Shown: positions 1 to 12,846, counted from the stretch's first letter. The stretch is DNA of 64,000 nucleotides from Cheiracanthium punctorium (GCA_038373885.1 JAWZYV010016015.1:62001-126000), one strand, 5' to 3'. The notes: generated by a model not told the origin, from the letters alone. Made by a program: numbers and translations.

Positions 1-1300
1 TTGATTTTTACAATTTTCTGAAAATTATTTTTTACAGTAATTTCCTCTCCCTCTATAAAAGAAAACTAAACAAATAAAAAAGATCTGAACTTGAGAAATT
101 TTTTTAAATTCAATGGACTTAAAAACTGAAAAAAAGCATCTTACTTCGTTAAATATTACTGTGTATAGATAATATTTTGTTTTCGGAGCCGCATACATAT
201 AAGAACAGAAACTGAAGTTTGAAAGTTCAAGCCTGAAAGCAAACGATCTGTGCACTTAGGGATTTACGAAAGTTTCTGATCATCAGTGTATGCCATCAGA
301 GAGTGAATCAAAACTGTGCAGTGTTCAAGGTAAGTGTAGCGTGTTTCATGTTTGGGGGGGGGGAGAAGAAAATTCATTCGCAATGTTGTTGAGGGAAATG
401 TTGCGACAGTGGCACTTATTGGCAGAGACGGGCAACCATGATTATGCAAAATACTCTTTGTTTCGATTTGAGTGTTGACAACACTGTGTCGGGTTTCGAA
501 GCTATATAACGCCTAATCTGATTAAATTAAGAAAAAAAAAATAAAATGATGATCAGAGCATAGTTCTGAATTCACCAAAGAATCTTTTCGTATTTCATGA
601 ACTCTACAACTAAACTCTTCAAACCCACACACATACACCAAAATACGCCTAGCAGCAACCTCAACGATGTCCACCACTAAAACAGCGGATAAGTGAGGTC
701 TTCCTGTTAAAAAATAAATCACAGACATGTTCCCTTCAAACGAAGATGAGCATTTTTGCTTTATATATTTAGAAGAAACATTCCGTCTGTTGGATCTTAG
801 GAACTCCATTAAATGCAGGAGAAAAATGTATAGGTGAACCAATATAACGAAAATCTGTTTTGTCTACCGTAACTGCGATTCCAAATAATCTGGCATTCAA
901 TACAATTCCCAGTAACATATTTTTTGTGAAATTTTGCTAAATTGAATTGAAAATACATATAACAAATTTAGCTTTTTATTTTATCTCATTTTTCTTCGTC
1001 AATTTTAATTATTTAAGAGCAAATTTCGTCGATTTTCATTGGTGGTCCACCCTAAACAGCAAGGGCAAACCTTGACAAAATTTCCCCCTAAAAGCGGTGA
1101 CTTTTCCATTTTTTAACGCCAATAATTCGAAGTGTGTACAAAAAGTGTACTTTAAAATAAAAACATTGCAAACGATGTGCTTAAAAGTGGTTATTCTTCA
1201 CTGGACAATTGCTATGGGATAAATTGTCAATAGAGGGGTGGGGGCAGACCTGCTTACCTTCCTCCATATATTCGGCTTGTTTTCACGTTGCTTTAGAGGA
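1..1300. other. intergenic, nothing recognised
   Basis: AT-rich sequence with a G-run near 353-363 and some short open frames (for example 522-842 minus, 106 codons) that resemble no family I know. A GTAAGT after an open stretch at 257-331 (plus) looks like an exon end by chance; no partner exon was found. Confidence 0.5.
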
Positions 1301-1483
1301 ATAGGGGAAGTTGGAGTACAATGAAACAAATTTACTATTTATTTTTTCCTGTTCCCAAATTTGCATGTACGAAATTAAATTAATAGGCACTTTTAACCTA
1401 CTCTTTCCCCCATCTAAATGAATTTTTATGAGTTTGTAAGTGGGATCGTAATATTTTAAAAATGAAAAAGGTGAAGGTTGACA

Positions 1484-1525
1484 GTGTTTCATTGTACCCC
1501 GTATACTCGGGGTACAATGAAACAC
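1484..1525. repeat. hairpin with perfect 17-bp arms
   Basis: GTGTTTCATTGTACCCC at 1484-1500 is followed after 8 bases by its exact inverse complement at 1509-1525. It is part of the subterminal repeats of the 1301-4484 element. Confidence 0.9.
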
Positions 1526-1948
1526 TTAATAACACTCTAATAATATGAGTCAAAATTCAAATTTCAGCAAATATGTTTTATGTACATTTATAATAAACAT
1601 TAATATATAAAAATATGAAAGTTAAATGGAAAAAACAAACTTAATTAAATTGTTATAGCTTGAGAAGGAAACATGATATTTTTATTAGAGATTAGCCTAT
1701 AGTTTTCCATTTTATATTAAATTTACTTAAATCAAGCTCAAAATGAACATTTCTGTTTCCCTTTCTGTACTATTTGAAGGAACAGAAGATGGTAGTTTTG
1801 ATACAATTTGAGTTCTTTCAAAAATATATATTTCCGAAGAACGCACAAATTTGAATCTTGGACTTAGCCGTTTTACGTACAGAATTTCGCATTCCATTTG
1901 ATTTAAGTTCATTATACCCAACAGAGTATATTTCATTATATTTAAGTT

Positions 1949-3178
1949 CCCCGCACAGCGCAAAGATATCCATTGGTTATCTATAAGGAATCAGAATTGG
2001 ATAATGGGTATATCTATTAGATCCTACAGATAATATAAAATGGATTTCTATAAGAGATTTGGGGTGTGATCTCTCTAAGGACTAGACAACATCTATAATA
2101 TCCAGAATATCTGTAAGAGATCTATATCCAAGTAGCATATAGATATTAATTGGACGTCCAAAATTTCGGGGGGTCTTTCTCCATTCTGTGAATTTTGGTG
2201 CTGCCATCTGTTGTCTATTATCATACATAAGAACTTCAAGTTACTTTTAAACTGAAACCTATTTTCTTCGGCTGGTATCGAACCATGGATCCAAGGCGAG
2301 CGTTCTAACCACCAGACAGATTCGACTCGGGTGAGAAAACTGAAGTTTGAAGTGATTGTTGTTTCAATTTCGCAATGAAAACACTTTTATGCATCTAAAT
2401 ACATAAAATTAGAATTACTACTTGGTATCACAAAATTTTGCGATTTCTTTCCGTTTTAAGCATTTGGGACCCCAGTAGAACCGAAAAAAAAGTTTGTCTG
2501 CGCATTACGTAAAACTGACTGAAGCGAATGAAATAAAATTTGGTGACATGATAAGGTGGTCACTCAACTTAAACTATAGGCGTCGAATTTTTAAAAAAAT
2601 CATTAGATTTCGGGATTTTCTGAAGATTCTTTCAAACTGCGCAATTTTTTTTTTCGCACATCACGTAATAACGACTAATTGAAATTTGATGACATGATAG
2701 ATGATCACTCAACTCAAGCTACAGGCATCGAATTAAAAAAAAATTCTTACTGGATTTTGCGATTTTTCCGAAAATCCTTTCCAACTGCGTAAATTTTTGT
2801 TTCAGCAGCTATATAATCTTCTACGTAAATAAGATGTCTACAAATGCATCTCTTATGGATGTTATGCAAGCACATCCAGTAGATTTGTAGCTTTGGATGG
2901 CAATTAAATATCTATGGGACATCTATTTCATTAGCAACATAAGATGTATTCTGATGGATTTCTTATGGATGTCATAAATGCATTTCCTATAGATATCTTG
3001 TTTTGGATGACTATTAGTTACCTACAAGCCCTCTAAGGATGTCTTATAGAGGTAGCGATTTAGATGTCCTATAGATATATATTTTTCTCCGCATATCAAT
3101 ATCCTTTAAATGTCCTGGATATTATAGATCAGTTTGGATATCCAGTAGACCTGATTTGGAAATAGTGTGCTGTGTGGG
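1949..3178. mobile_element. CCCRSACAGCRCA-ended element with inverted motif arrays and SINE-like core
   Basis: Ends CCCGCACAGCGCA (left) and, read inward from the right, CCCACACAGCACA. Both arms are filled with variants of a GATATCTATAGGATGTC-like motif (about 1965-2150 and 2820-3140). The core near 2270-2340 resembles a tRNA-derived SINE head on the minus strand. Structurally it matches the elements at 13452 and 46218, but with a different array motif. It lies inside the 1301-4484 element. Confidence 0.55.
2270..2335 (-). repeat. tRNA-like SINE head
   Basis: On the minus strand a stretch with a GGTGGTTAGAACGC A-box-like block and ATGGTTCGATACC B-box-like block, about 35 bases apart, as in tRNA genes. 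The acceptor stem does not pair and it sits inside a repeat, so it is read as a SINE promoter and not a functional tRNA. Confidence 0.5.
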
Positions 3179-4484
3179 TCACCTTTCTTGATTAAAACTT
3201 AATCATTTAGAGCGATTCTGCTTGTGTCATACATGTTATGTAAGAATAGCACATAACACCGGTCTACACGACTTTTGGGTCTGACTTCTACATGTTAAAT
3301 TTTAGTTTCTCCTACGCCAAAACTAAGGAAAATAATTTATTTTTTTATGAAAGTTTGCTCTTGAAAGTTTGAAATTAAAGCAATTTTTTGGCAAAAATCA
3401 CTGATTTATATATATATATTTTTATAATTCCACTCTAAATTATGACCAGAAAAGTTTTTGCTGGATATAAAAGTCTTTTTAATTCAAGATTTGTGATAAA
3501 CAATAACATATAAATGTAAAATAATAAGAAATTAATGTCTAAAGTGAATATTTTTCGTATTTTTTTTATGTTCCTATGAGCAAATAATAATACAAACAAA
3601 TAATAATATTACAAATAATTCTACAAATAATACTACAAGCAATACTACAGAGTTACAAATAATAATGCAGTTTACTTTCGGGTTAATCAAAGTTCTGCCA
3701 TCTTTCGTTTATGAAATAAATTAAAATATACTTATCGACCTAAATCAGACAAAAGCAAACTTTAAGACTTAAAAATGAAAATTTAAGAGTTTTTCAATGT
3801 CTAGAATCAGAATTTAAGCATGAGAACAGAAAACCAAAAAGAAAATTTTTTTTTGTTGACCGGTGTAATCTGTACTGTTTGGCATGTTAGTTGAACAACC
3901 TGAAGGTTGAAGACAACCTGAATTGTCACCATCTTCAGAGTCTGAAGAAGATAGAGTATGACTTAAAAACAATTCTTTATTAACTTTATGTGCTCTATGG
4001 GGATCTCAAGCTAAATATTTAATAGTAACATGTATGTTTTAAGTGAACACATTCACCGGAGTATAATGAAACATGTTTCATTGTATCTCATCTACAATAA
4101 TTGTTTCATTGTACCCCAAATTGAGGCTACAAACTATATACATTTTTACTAATTCCTAATAGTAATTTTTTAAATTCTGGCTTTTAAAGTATGAAGGCCA
4201 CACCATAGTGATCACAATAGTTGAAAATTAAATAATTATTCATATGAAAACATAGAGTTAAAAAAATTACTTTTAGTAGCGAAATTTACTTTCAATGGTG
4301 AAAATCTAATAATTTTCTATATCTCTTGTTGTCTGAAGAAGATAGCTGTCTGATCGATTGTCTCCAAATCACATCAGTAATTGGAAAATATATTTCTATA
4401 ATAGGTGTGCGGGTTTCAGCTTTCTGTGACAAATTCTATTCATTTTAGATATAGCATGTTTCATTGAACCCCGGCTTCCCCTAT

Positions 4485-5485
4485 GTTAACAATGTATTTC
4501 GAAAAATGTGATTTTGGGACATAAATACGAATGAAATAATAATGTCAAGGGTAAGAAAATTTGTAAGACGTTTCTATACAAGCTATACTATACAGTGTAA
4601 TAAAACTGTATTAATTACAAAACTTTTAGAAAAAATTCTAAGAAATCGAAAATTTTGTATAATATCTCACTCTTTGGAAAATTTCGGCGCAGTTCCATGT
4701 TTAAGTTTTTTCCCCCCTTGAAAGTTTCTTAAAGCTCACAATCTTTTAAAAATTTATTCCAGCGTATAAAGTAGCCTGTAAATCCATATCCTCAATTTTT
4801 TCCAAGTCCCTGCTGATATTAGTTTATTTTAATTTGTGGTCTAAGACCCTGAGAGAGACTTTATTTCTTCGACTTACACCCTTACGAAAATATTTTGGGC
4901 AGGAACAAATTTCGGTTTTTCCAAACACAAAAGACTGAGTAATTAGTATAAGCTGCTTAGTAACATTTAAAAGTATAATGATAAGTTTTGTTTAATAATA
5001 GTAATTAATAATAATTTATTCTCTGTTTTGATATAAATATCTAAATCAGCCACTTTTGTTTTATTCATTAATATTTCTTTATGCATTGCCTTTTAAGTAA
5101 AATATTTAATATTTAGATATAAACAAAGCTCATAATCTGGAAAGTTCTAAGGTTATGTTCTTTGTCAATTAGATCGAGTGTATGACATAATTTTTATCAA
5201 AAAACAAAAACGAAAAGTACACAAAAGAACGTAAATTCTTTTATTTCATCACATAACCTTTTGAAATCAGCCATATGATAAATGATATTTAGTCAAATAT
5301 CGATTTACATTGCTCTAAAAAGAGAAACATCTGCTTAAAAATTAGAGTATGCTTTACGAATATAAATAAACATAATTTATTGCAGGTGATATACATTTTC
5401 CTTTTTATCAAACATTGATAAATTGAATAAGATTTTTAGTGACCAGAACGAGAGTTTGATTATTAACGTAGTTTCTTTCAATAAC

Positions 5486-5487
<2 letters not shown>
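4485..5487. other. intergenic, nothing recognised
   Basis: AT-rich sequence without open frames of note, TIRs or tRNA-like boxes. Confidence 0.5.

Positions 5488-5561
<74 letters not shown>
5488..5561. repeat. (AT)n microsatellite
   Basis: About 37 uninterrupted AT units. Confidence 0.98.
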
Positions 5562-5565
<4 letters not shown>

Positions 5566-5917
5566 AATTGCATATTAATGTGATAATTTATTATTTATTG
5601 AAATAAATATTGCATGATGAACTTATATTCATTTATTTAAAGGAGAAGGTAAATTTAAGAAAAAAGTACATTTTTTAAGGTTAAGGAATTAAAAATTTGA
5701 TAATTAAAAAAAAACTAGAAGCTGACGAATTGAATCATTTCTTATTAATATCAGAAATCTCAGTTAATTTTGAATATTTTTTGTTGTAGTGAATTTATCT
5801 ATTTGTCCCATCAAAGTTATTATTTTATGAAATAAAGCTTACCGGTATCATGATTTTTGGTATATACAGTACGTCTCAAAATTTTATATAAAAGGATTGA
5901 ACAATTCAGTCGGACAA

Positions 5918-6310
5918 TATTACTTCCTGTTTTTAGGAAGTCCTTACATTTCTATATCGCATTTCAAAAAGCATAAAATGTTAACTCTAGCATATGCAAC
6001 AAATAAATTTACTCAAAACTTCTAATTACTGCTTTCACATAGCTTTAACGGTGGAAAAAGAACATGAAAAATCTTCTCAAAATTTAAGTGCAGTGCTAAA
6101 TAAACGGTAATTTAATATTCGAAGAATCTTGTTGCATGTTCAGTTGAAATACTTTTCCTTCAAGTGACTTTAAAAACATATGTTTCTATCAAGTTCAGTG
6201 ACTTTCAAAGCATTTCTGGTGATAGGAGGATCCACGCTTTCTCAATTGCTGGCGATCTTCGATCGGACAATAACTCTTCCTGTTTTTAGAAAGTTCTTGC
6301 ATTTCTATAT
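5918..6310. repeat. direct repeat of about 52 bp, two copies about 340 bp apart
   Basis: TCGGACAATA..CTTCCTGTTTTTAG followed by a similar tail ending TTTCTATATC occurs at 5918-5970 and again at 6259-6310 with few changes. The 290 bases between them are AT-rich and otherwise unremarkable. Whether this is a relic of short LTRs or a local duplication cannot be decided. Confidence 0.65.
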
Positions 6311-6593
6311 CTCAGATGCTCTTGATTGCATTTAAGTCGCGGTTTAATAATGGCATACCTAAGACGTAGGTGTTTTGTAAAGAAATCTACTTTTTGTGAA
6401 TTTTGAGGAGTGAATCAGTGATAGCTGAGATGCGAGGAAAATGGCTGCATAGTTTAAACTCTGCAAATCTTCGTCTCGTCTTGCAAAAATCACTTTGTCA
6501 GCACGATTTTCTGTGTTGCACAAGCTGGATACTATCCATCTTTCCACCGTATGTCTGTGTTCTCGTGCTTTCCGTACGTCCCCTATTTAGAGT

Positions 6594-7050
6594 TTAACCC
6601 TTTAAGGCGCAGTGTTCCCGCTCTGGGAACACCAAACTCTGACTTTTGACTGTTGCCAGTCACGAAGAATAGATTTGATTTCTATAAAAATAGTGCGGGT
6701 GACATAGCTCCACGAGAATCCTTTACTTTTTAGCACGTCATTTCCCGTAAAAAATTGTCACGATTATTTTTAACAGCACTGACATCTGCTGAAAAATGGA
6801 AGAATGCGAGAACAGCTGGATGGATTGCCCAATGCTGAAAAAGGGGCAGCCGTTGCCATCGCTCGACTTAACTACCAGCAAGATGGCGGACGATCGAAAC
6901 GTTCATCGCGTGCCACAGATCGTTTCGATCTGTGGCACGAAACGATCCCTTCATGCGATCCCTTCATGCCCCCCCCATCATGCGAAACGATCCCCCACGA
7001 AACGAGACCCTTTTTTGACGCAGCTGGCTATGCGGCACAGCCAGCTGTAC
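6594..7050. mobile_element. piggyBac-type (TTAA) MITE, family A, right end unclear
   Basis: Starts TTAACCCTTTAAGGCGCAGT followed by a small hairpin (TTCCCGCTCTGGGAA). It shares its interior with the elements at 17785 and 51375, including CAGCAAGATGGCGGACGATC, and ends around a CAGCTGGCT/AGCCAGCTG hairpin near 7020-7048. The left target TTAA is intact; the right terminus was not found. Short open frames here are not genes. Confidence 0.7.
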
Positions 7051-7204
7051 AGGGGTTGTACATGAATTTGAATGAAAGCGTTTATTGCTAGAGGGCAAAA
7101 AATTATTTTCTTTAGTAATTTCTTTACGATTCTTGAAACGCGATCATCCAACGCGATTTTTTTCAATTTGAGACCCACTGAGAAGTGGTTTAAGTCAGCA
7201 TACA

Positions 7205-7468
7205 TTTATCTTCATATTTCTGACGCTTTTTAAGATATAATTCTCAAATTTTTTATATGACTTAGCACATTTTACAAACTGGGAATTTTTTTGTTCGGAG
7301 GACGTATACAAACTTAAAAGTCACTTTTTGAAAATTAACGAGAGAAATTTTTCTTGTAGTAGTCTTTTTTCCTACCTTATTTTGAACATTTTTTAAATTT
7401 ATACTGACCACTTATTTCTAATAGATAAAGATTTAAAGTATGCTACCACTTTTCTCGGACACCCAGTG
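7205..7468. mobile_element. mariner-type MITE, one end
   Basis: Shares 'AGATAAGTGxxCA' type interior sequence (inverted here) with MITEs at 45052 and 51046 and ends in CGGACACCCAGTGTA, a degenerate version of the family's GGGACACCCTGTA terminus. Its other end is eroded. Confidence 0.55.
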
Positions 7469-7476
7469 TACATATA

Positions 7477-8174
7477 CAGGCCCAAAAACGCTGACCTAGG
7501 TTTTCATACTTAAAATATTGATCAATAAATAACGAAGTTACATTAAAAAAAGGTATAGAATTTAATGGTATTTTCAAATAATTGAGTACTTTTCAGAAGA
7601 TTCAATCTAAATAGATACATAATTTAAATTTTTATACGCCTCCCGTACGCAAAGATTCCCAGTTAATGAATTGTGGCCCATGCATCAATTGGGTGATGTA
7701 ATTTAAGCATTTAACCTAACAAGTGTTGGAGATATGAAAATAAATAAATGCTGGCTTAAACCATTTTTCAGTATCTGTCGGAGAAAACAAATGTCGGATG
7801 ATCCCTCTCCAGCAGTAGTAGACAAGTAAAGAAAAATAAAACAATAATTGATTTATATAATAATTTGCTTCTATTGGTATTGTATATCTCCCTCACCCAT
7901 TGTTGAAACAAATATCTGAGCCTTTTTATTATGAAAAATGAAACTTCGTAAATCACCTGATTAATGTACTTGGCAAATTTTACTAATTGGGATTTTTTTT
8001 ACAGGGACCATACAAAAATTAAAATTTTGTACTTATTAAATTGACCCTCCTAAAAGTTTTAATGAATACCGTAATATTCTGTACCTTTTTAAACCTAACT
8101 TTGTAATTTATTGTATATATCCATGATCAATGTTTAAGGAATAAAAGTATATGCCAGTAATTTTGGGACACCCT
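7477..8174. mobile_element. mariner-type foldback MITE interrupted in the middle
   Basis: Left arm 7477-7690 and right arm 7955-8174 are imperfect inverse complements; the right end GGGACACCCTCTA is a mariner-type TIR. The arms match those of the element at 13215-14950. Between them about 260 bases of unrelated AT-rich DNA are found. Confidence 0.6.
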
Positions 8175-8522
8175 CTATTATCTACAATCATGTGACAAAT
8201 TTTCAGGGCTAGTGCATCGTACTAAAACATGCACTTTTTTTGTATAAGAATGTACGGTCGGGAGTGACGCGTCGAGGCAGGAACACGAAGAATTAAATAT
8301 GAAAATAGAAACATATTTATTTACAACATAAAAAGTGCTTCAATCAAGTAAAGTGCTTCTTCACAGAAATGCTTACAAGAAAAGCTCAGATTTATTTTAT
8401 CATCGGTTTTTATTTTACTTATTTTATCATCTGCGTTTTAATTTTTAATGTTTCAGTTTGGTGATGATTTGTGCCAACGTTTGACGCATTTTAATGAGTT
8501 GTAACTATAAACGAATCTGCAG

Positions 8523-9840
8523 ATGAACTTCATTTGCATTTGCGTTTTCGGATGTAATGGGAGGTTTTACGCACAGTGCAAAAGCAGGCATGCATCAAAT
8601 GTACAGTGCTACTCATGGAAAGAGAGCTACGGCTGTGTCAGGAACGGTATGCCGGATCACAGAATGTTTGAGCGGTTGCATCGGCACCTTTCTGAAAATG
8701 GTTCACAGACGTCAGTCCCGACAAAAGGACTGGAGAAGAGCTGTATGTCATCCAAACACGGAAGAAAACATCTTGAACATTGTAGATAAAACACGCCACG
8801 AAGCAGGGCCAACAGGATGGAGGTATTCGAAGGCCTAACACTTTTTGAGGGAAGCTGTACGACCAACCTTGTTGACACAGAGTTATAGGGTACCAATATT
8901 TGTTCGCAGTGACGTACAAAAAAGGGAAATTGATGTTCAATCACTCACACTCTTTTCTAAAAATTTTGAACTAAAAGTCCATACATTTTTAATACACAGA
9001 AGTATTTCTTGAAATGACGTTACGTCGATGAATGTCAATGATGGAATGCTTTTGACCTTAACATGACGTTTGTTTTGCTCCTCTTATGCTAACTGTTTTC
9101 CTAAAAAAAATATATATATATTTTGAGGTCCCTAAAACTTGGGGACCCCCTAGGCCGAGGTCTAGTTGGCCTCTGCAATAATCATACCTACACAAAAGTG
9201 CAAGAATTATTACACATCACTTATATATGAGTCAAACCAACGTTAGGAGTCTTAAATGAAGAACCTTCACACCCATTCCATAATAGAAAATCCAAGCTTT
9301 ACCTCTCTGATTACCCTCTGCGCTTAAAATTCTGCCAATGGTTCTTGCAGCAGTGTGCGCAACAGTCGTATTTCCCAGTTACTGTGCTATTCATAGATGA
9401 GGCGAAATTTACACAGGAAGGTGCGTTCAATGTGTGCAATATTCATGTGTGGGCAACAGAAAATCCACAAGCTACAAGTCCACATGCATTCCAGAAATGT
9501 CTCTCTGTGAATGTTTGGGCAGCTATCGTGAACTATTTCCTCACAGGTCCATTGTCTTGCTTGTTTGTCACCATTATCTTGTCTTACTAGCGCGATTCAA
9601 TGGCTCGCATTATAGTATTTTTCTGGAACAGGTTTTACCAGAATTGCTGCAAGATGTTCAGAATATCGTTCGAAATCAGATGTGGTTCCTATATGATGGT
9701 GCGCCAGCCTATTTCAAATTGGTTATCTGCAATTATCTGGAAACCCGATTTGGTGGGCGATGGATTGCGCGTGGTGGACCACTCCCGTGGCCGCCAAGAT
9801 AGCCAGATTTATCCAGCATCGATTACTTCTTAAGGGGTAT
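8523..9840 (+). pseudogene. broken mariner/Tc1-superfamily (ITm) transposase
   Basis: Fragments in several frames: a helix-turn-helix-like N-terminal part (8557-8838), then about 300 bases of unrelated sequence, then the catalytic part. Recognisable DDE/D blocks are FIDEAKFTQEG near 9395, FLYDGAPAYF near 9690 and PDLSSIDYFL near 9810. Stop codons (for instance TAG between PPR and PDL) and frameshifts show it is dead. The family is the group often annotated with a DUF4817 N-terminus in arthropods (from memory). Confidence 0.75.
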
Positions 9841-10065
9841 TTGAAAGCCATCATTTACGAGACTACAGTTGACTCATTTATGGACCTCGCTGCTCGTGTA
9901 TCCATTGTGACTGCACTAAATGCTTAGAATCTTTCAAGATGCTCACCAATCATTCTTTTGATGCGACCAATCATCAAAATTAGTGTAAGCGTTGCTGCAA
10001 AGAAGGACTTTGCGATGACGATGTAAGTAAATAATGTTTTTCTTTTCATCTTTCGTGTTAGTGCC

Positions 10066-10366
10066 TTAACCCCTTACCGGATTTGCCCGAGGTAAAACGT
10101 TCCATTCTGGATTATCCCAACTGTAGTTCGGGCAGTAGGAATTTTTTTATTTTTCACGTAATCTTTCTCGAATTATTTCGTTTTTCTTTCAAACACTTTT
10201 ATTTACTTTTCTGCCCATTAGATAGTAGCAATATACACGATTTAGGAAATTTTACATGAGAATAGTGTTACTATGTTTTAAAAATGTGTATGCATCAAAA
10301 TATGCATAAAAAATTTGACATTTTTGACCATCCAATTAAAAAAAAGTTGAACCGGAAAGGGGTTAA
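10066..10366. mobile_element. piggyBac-type (TTAA) MITE, family B
   Basis: TTAA target duplications flank a 293-bp interval whose ends are CCCCTTACCGG and, on the right, CCGGAAAGGGG, an inverted repeat. Length, TTAA preference and CCC/GGG termini are those of piggyBac-type MITEs. No coding content. Confidence 0.75.
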
Positions 10367-10854
10367 CGAAGTGTCTTCCAACCTTACACACCACTTTGTA
10401 CTTCACAAAACACACATTAAAAAATGTACGTTTCAGTAAGCTGCACCATCCCTCAAAGTTTGTCCCATGATTATAGAATCACTCTGTATATTGTTTTCAA
10501 TTTCAGTTTATTATTTCGCAAATTGAAAACTCTTCGTATAAGTTGGAACAAGCTTTTGGATATAATGACTAAAAACCAAGTGAAAATGTTTGAATGTTTT
10601 TTGAGAAACGTTAGTGTTTTCATAAATTTATTAGCAATGTTTACAAATTTCAACTTCTTTTTAATTAGATACTTTTTAATCGCATAGTTGTATATTAACG
10701 GTGTTCAAATCCAGTTCCTCTGAGCTAGATCTCAATCTTCCAATTATTAGAATATTTAATAAGCTAATGTATTTTCTTGACATAGTAGTGATATTTTATG
10801 CTTTACACAAACAGAAAATTATTGCGGCGTTATGTAAAAAGTCAGACAGAGACA
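10367..10854. other. intergenic, nothing recognised
   Basis: AT-rich. An 87-codon open frame (10424-10687, plus) is hydrophobic and low-complexity in look, overlaps an antisense frame and resembles nothing known. Confidence 0.4.
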
Positions 10855-12846
10855 TTTTTGAGATTTTAGTTATTTATTAAATATGTCGATCACATAAATT
10901 ACATACAATATTTCAATGTAATTAAAATCATTTAATTCACCAAAAAGACAAAACAGATAGATTAAAATAAATATAAACAACTTTTTTTCAATATTAAAAA
11001 TGATTCCATGAAAAATCCATGAGAGAACAAGAGCATGTAATAGTCATGAGTATAATTTACAATCAAACACGAAAATGCCTGAAACAAGAAATTTCAGCCA
11101 TAACATCGACAAAATACTTTAAAAATCCTTTTTTAAGAAAAATTCCTTAATATTTTATCCTTAAAACTCATTTTCAATAAGTTACCCCCGTATATATAAT
11201 AATATGGAACAGATTTTAAGCAAATCGCACAGTCTATAAGAAACGAAAGTGAAAGTTTTTGGAAATGGTCACAATTCACATTCGGATAAACAATGCTGTA
11301 AACTTAAGTTCTTCACTGAAATAGTCTAACATCTATAGTCACATTATATCATCAACTGTAATATTAATTCTTTACAAAGCTGAAGAAATCTATTTACATA
11401 GCATAACCAGCCAGTGCATTCCGCCATGTAAAAGTATAATATACATATAAGATGTCAAATTGTAGAGCTTACGTGTCATTAAAGGCTCACGAATGACCAT
11501 TCAGATTGACAATTCTAATTAGTCTGAAAGTCTGGAAGACTATTCGTTTCAGAGTAACATTCGTAAGTCACCAACAATATGTAAGCGATTTACATATTTT
11601 CAAATATTTACTGTTAAAAGTTCAACAGTTATGCAAGTGACAGCAGTAACAATGCGTAGCAATAATTACAAACAATAATGATGAAAATACAACGTCATGA
11701 AAAAATGATTGTTACACAACACAGAAGGGCAAATGTGCATTATTTATTTGCCCAATCATTAAATGCATGTAGCTAAGTCAAAGAAACACTAATTGAATAA
11801 TGTACTAAATGACATCAATAAACGTAAATTACATTTTAGATGCCAGCGTTTATGACTGATAAAAATTAGAAAGTAGACATTCAGCGAATGTACTACATTT
11901 ACATCTCAATTATTACGTTCTAATTAATTAGCACAAAAGGGAAATTGAATCTTTCTGCTGCGTTTCTAAAACTTTTTGTGAGCGTAAAGATTTAACACAT
12001 TTTAATTACATAAAAATATTTTTAACTAGCCTTTATAGCTACAAACATATGGAAGTATTAAAATTCAACAAACAATAAATGAAGAAATACTGAAACATTT
12101 CTGGAACGTTTAGAATTCATGGGCTTTGAAACTGCTGCATGCTACTTGAATGCACGAGATAAAATCAACAATACGTCACTTAGATAGACTCGAAGTAGTT
12201 AATAACTATAACTGTTAATTATTAAGTTAGTCTAACATATTTTCACAGAAACGTGCAGAAAAATTTATTAGTCGTATGAGTTTTTAAAGAAAATCTTTCA
12301 TGAAGTTCTTGTTTGTAAAAATTTTTAAGAAATTGCTCGAATAATCAGATACGATATGAGCTGTTTTTCTTCGAATGTAAAGTAAAATCTGGTAGATATA
12401 AATAATTACTGTTAATTGAACGAAGTCAGTTATAGGGTATTTTTAAAAACTTACATAAGCTTTTGTTAGTAATTTACATTGTTAAAATAGATTCTGTGAT
12501 AACAAATTTTTTCCAACCAATAAAATTTGTAGGAAATTGCTAAAACAATTTAGTATTTTATATGCTAATTTACTTAGGATCCAAATTATAATCTTGAATT
12601 CCACGGTGTTGGCCAGTTTGCACAGTCTAATGAACATTGAGCTAACGGTTAAGAGCAGTTTTACATAGTTCACAGATATAATCACAGTTTTTATGGTGAG
12701 TTGGCAGTGTTCATTGGTCTGCCCGGCTGCTGCCAGCAGTAGCCTTGGAGCAAGTCAACAAAAAGTTTTCACATTCTCACAGGAAAATATATTAAATTAC
12801 TCCGAGGCCAGAAAATCCACCCAATTACAGATTGAGAATCAATGAT
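10855..12846 (-). other. possible spliced 3' UTR exon of the ADAMTS gene
   Basis: On the minus strand a strong acceptor (pyrimidine run CTCTTACAG) ends at 12847. From there to about 10.86 kb is roughly 2 kb with no recognisable transposon and no coding ORF. Its first 250 bases are richer in G+C than the surroundings. An AATAAA lies at 10872-10877 (minus), followed by T/G-rich sequence just past a likely cleavage point near 10855. Combined with the donor at 16147 this would make a spliced 3' UTR. Splice-site strength and lack of repeats are the only evidence; an unspliced short UTR ending near 15.95 kb is an alternative. Confidence 0.3.

Larger units (their letters stand above)
1301..4484. mobile_element. 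non-autonomous DNA element of about 3.2 kb with 27-bp TIRs
   Basis: The ends are inverted repeats beginning ATAGGGGAAG and continuing GTACAATGAAAC on the left or GTTCAATGAAAC on the right, with 4 mismatches over 27 bases. The motif GGGGTACAATGAAAC recurs inside near both ends (1484-1525, 4055-4125), a subterminal-repeat pattern typical of DNA transposons. No transposase was found; a second element (1949-3178) is nested within. Class unassigned. Confidence 0.6.

Noticed and set aside
257..331. Possible plus-strand exon ending in AAG|GTAAGT
   Set aside because: The open stretch is only about 23 codons, the acceptor is weak and no second exon was found.
522..842. 106-codon minus frame with fairly mixed composition
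   Set aside because: No recognisable family, no splice context, and flanked by poly-A/T; not better than chance.
5488..5561. (AT)n tract as a regulatory or origin element
   Set aside because: Plain microsatellite; nothing else supports a function.
6796..7091. Two overlapping 89- and 95-codon frames
   Set aside because: Both lie within the family A TTAA element; similar frames occur in its other copies (18012-18269, 51587-51925) and change with each copy.
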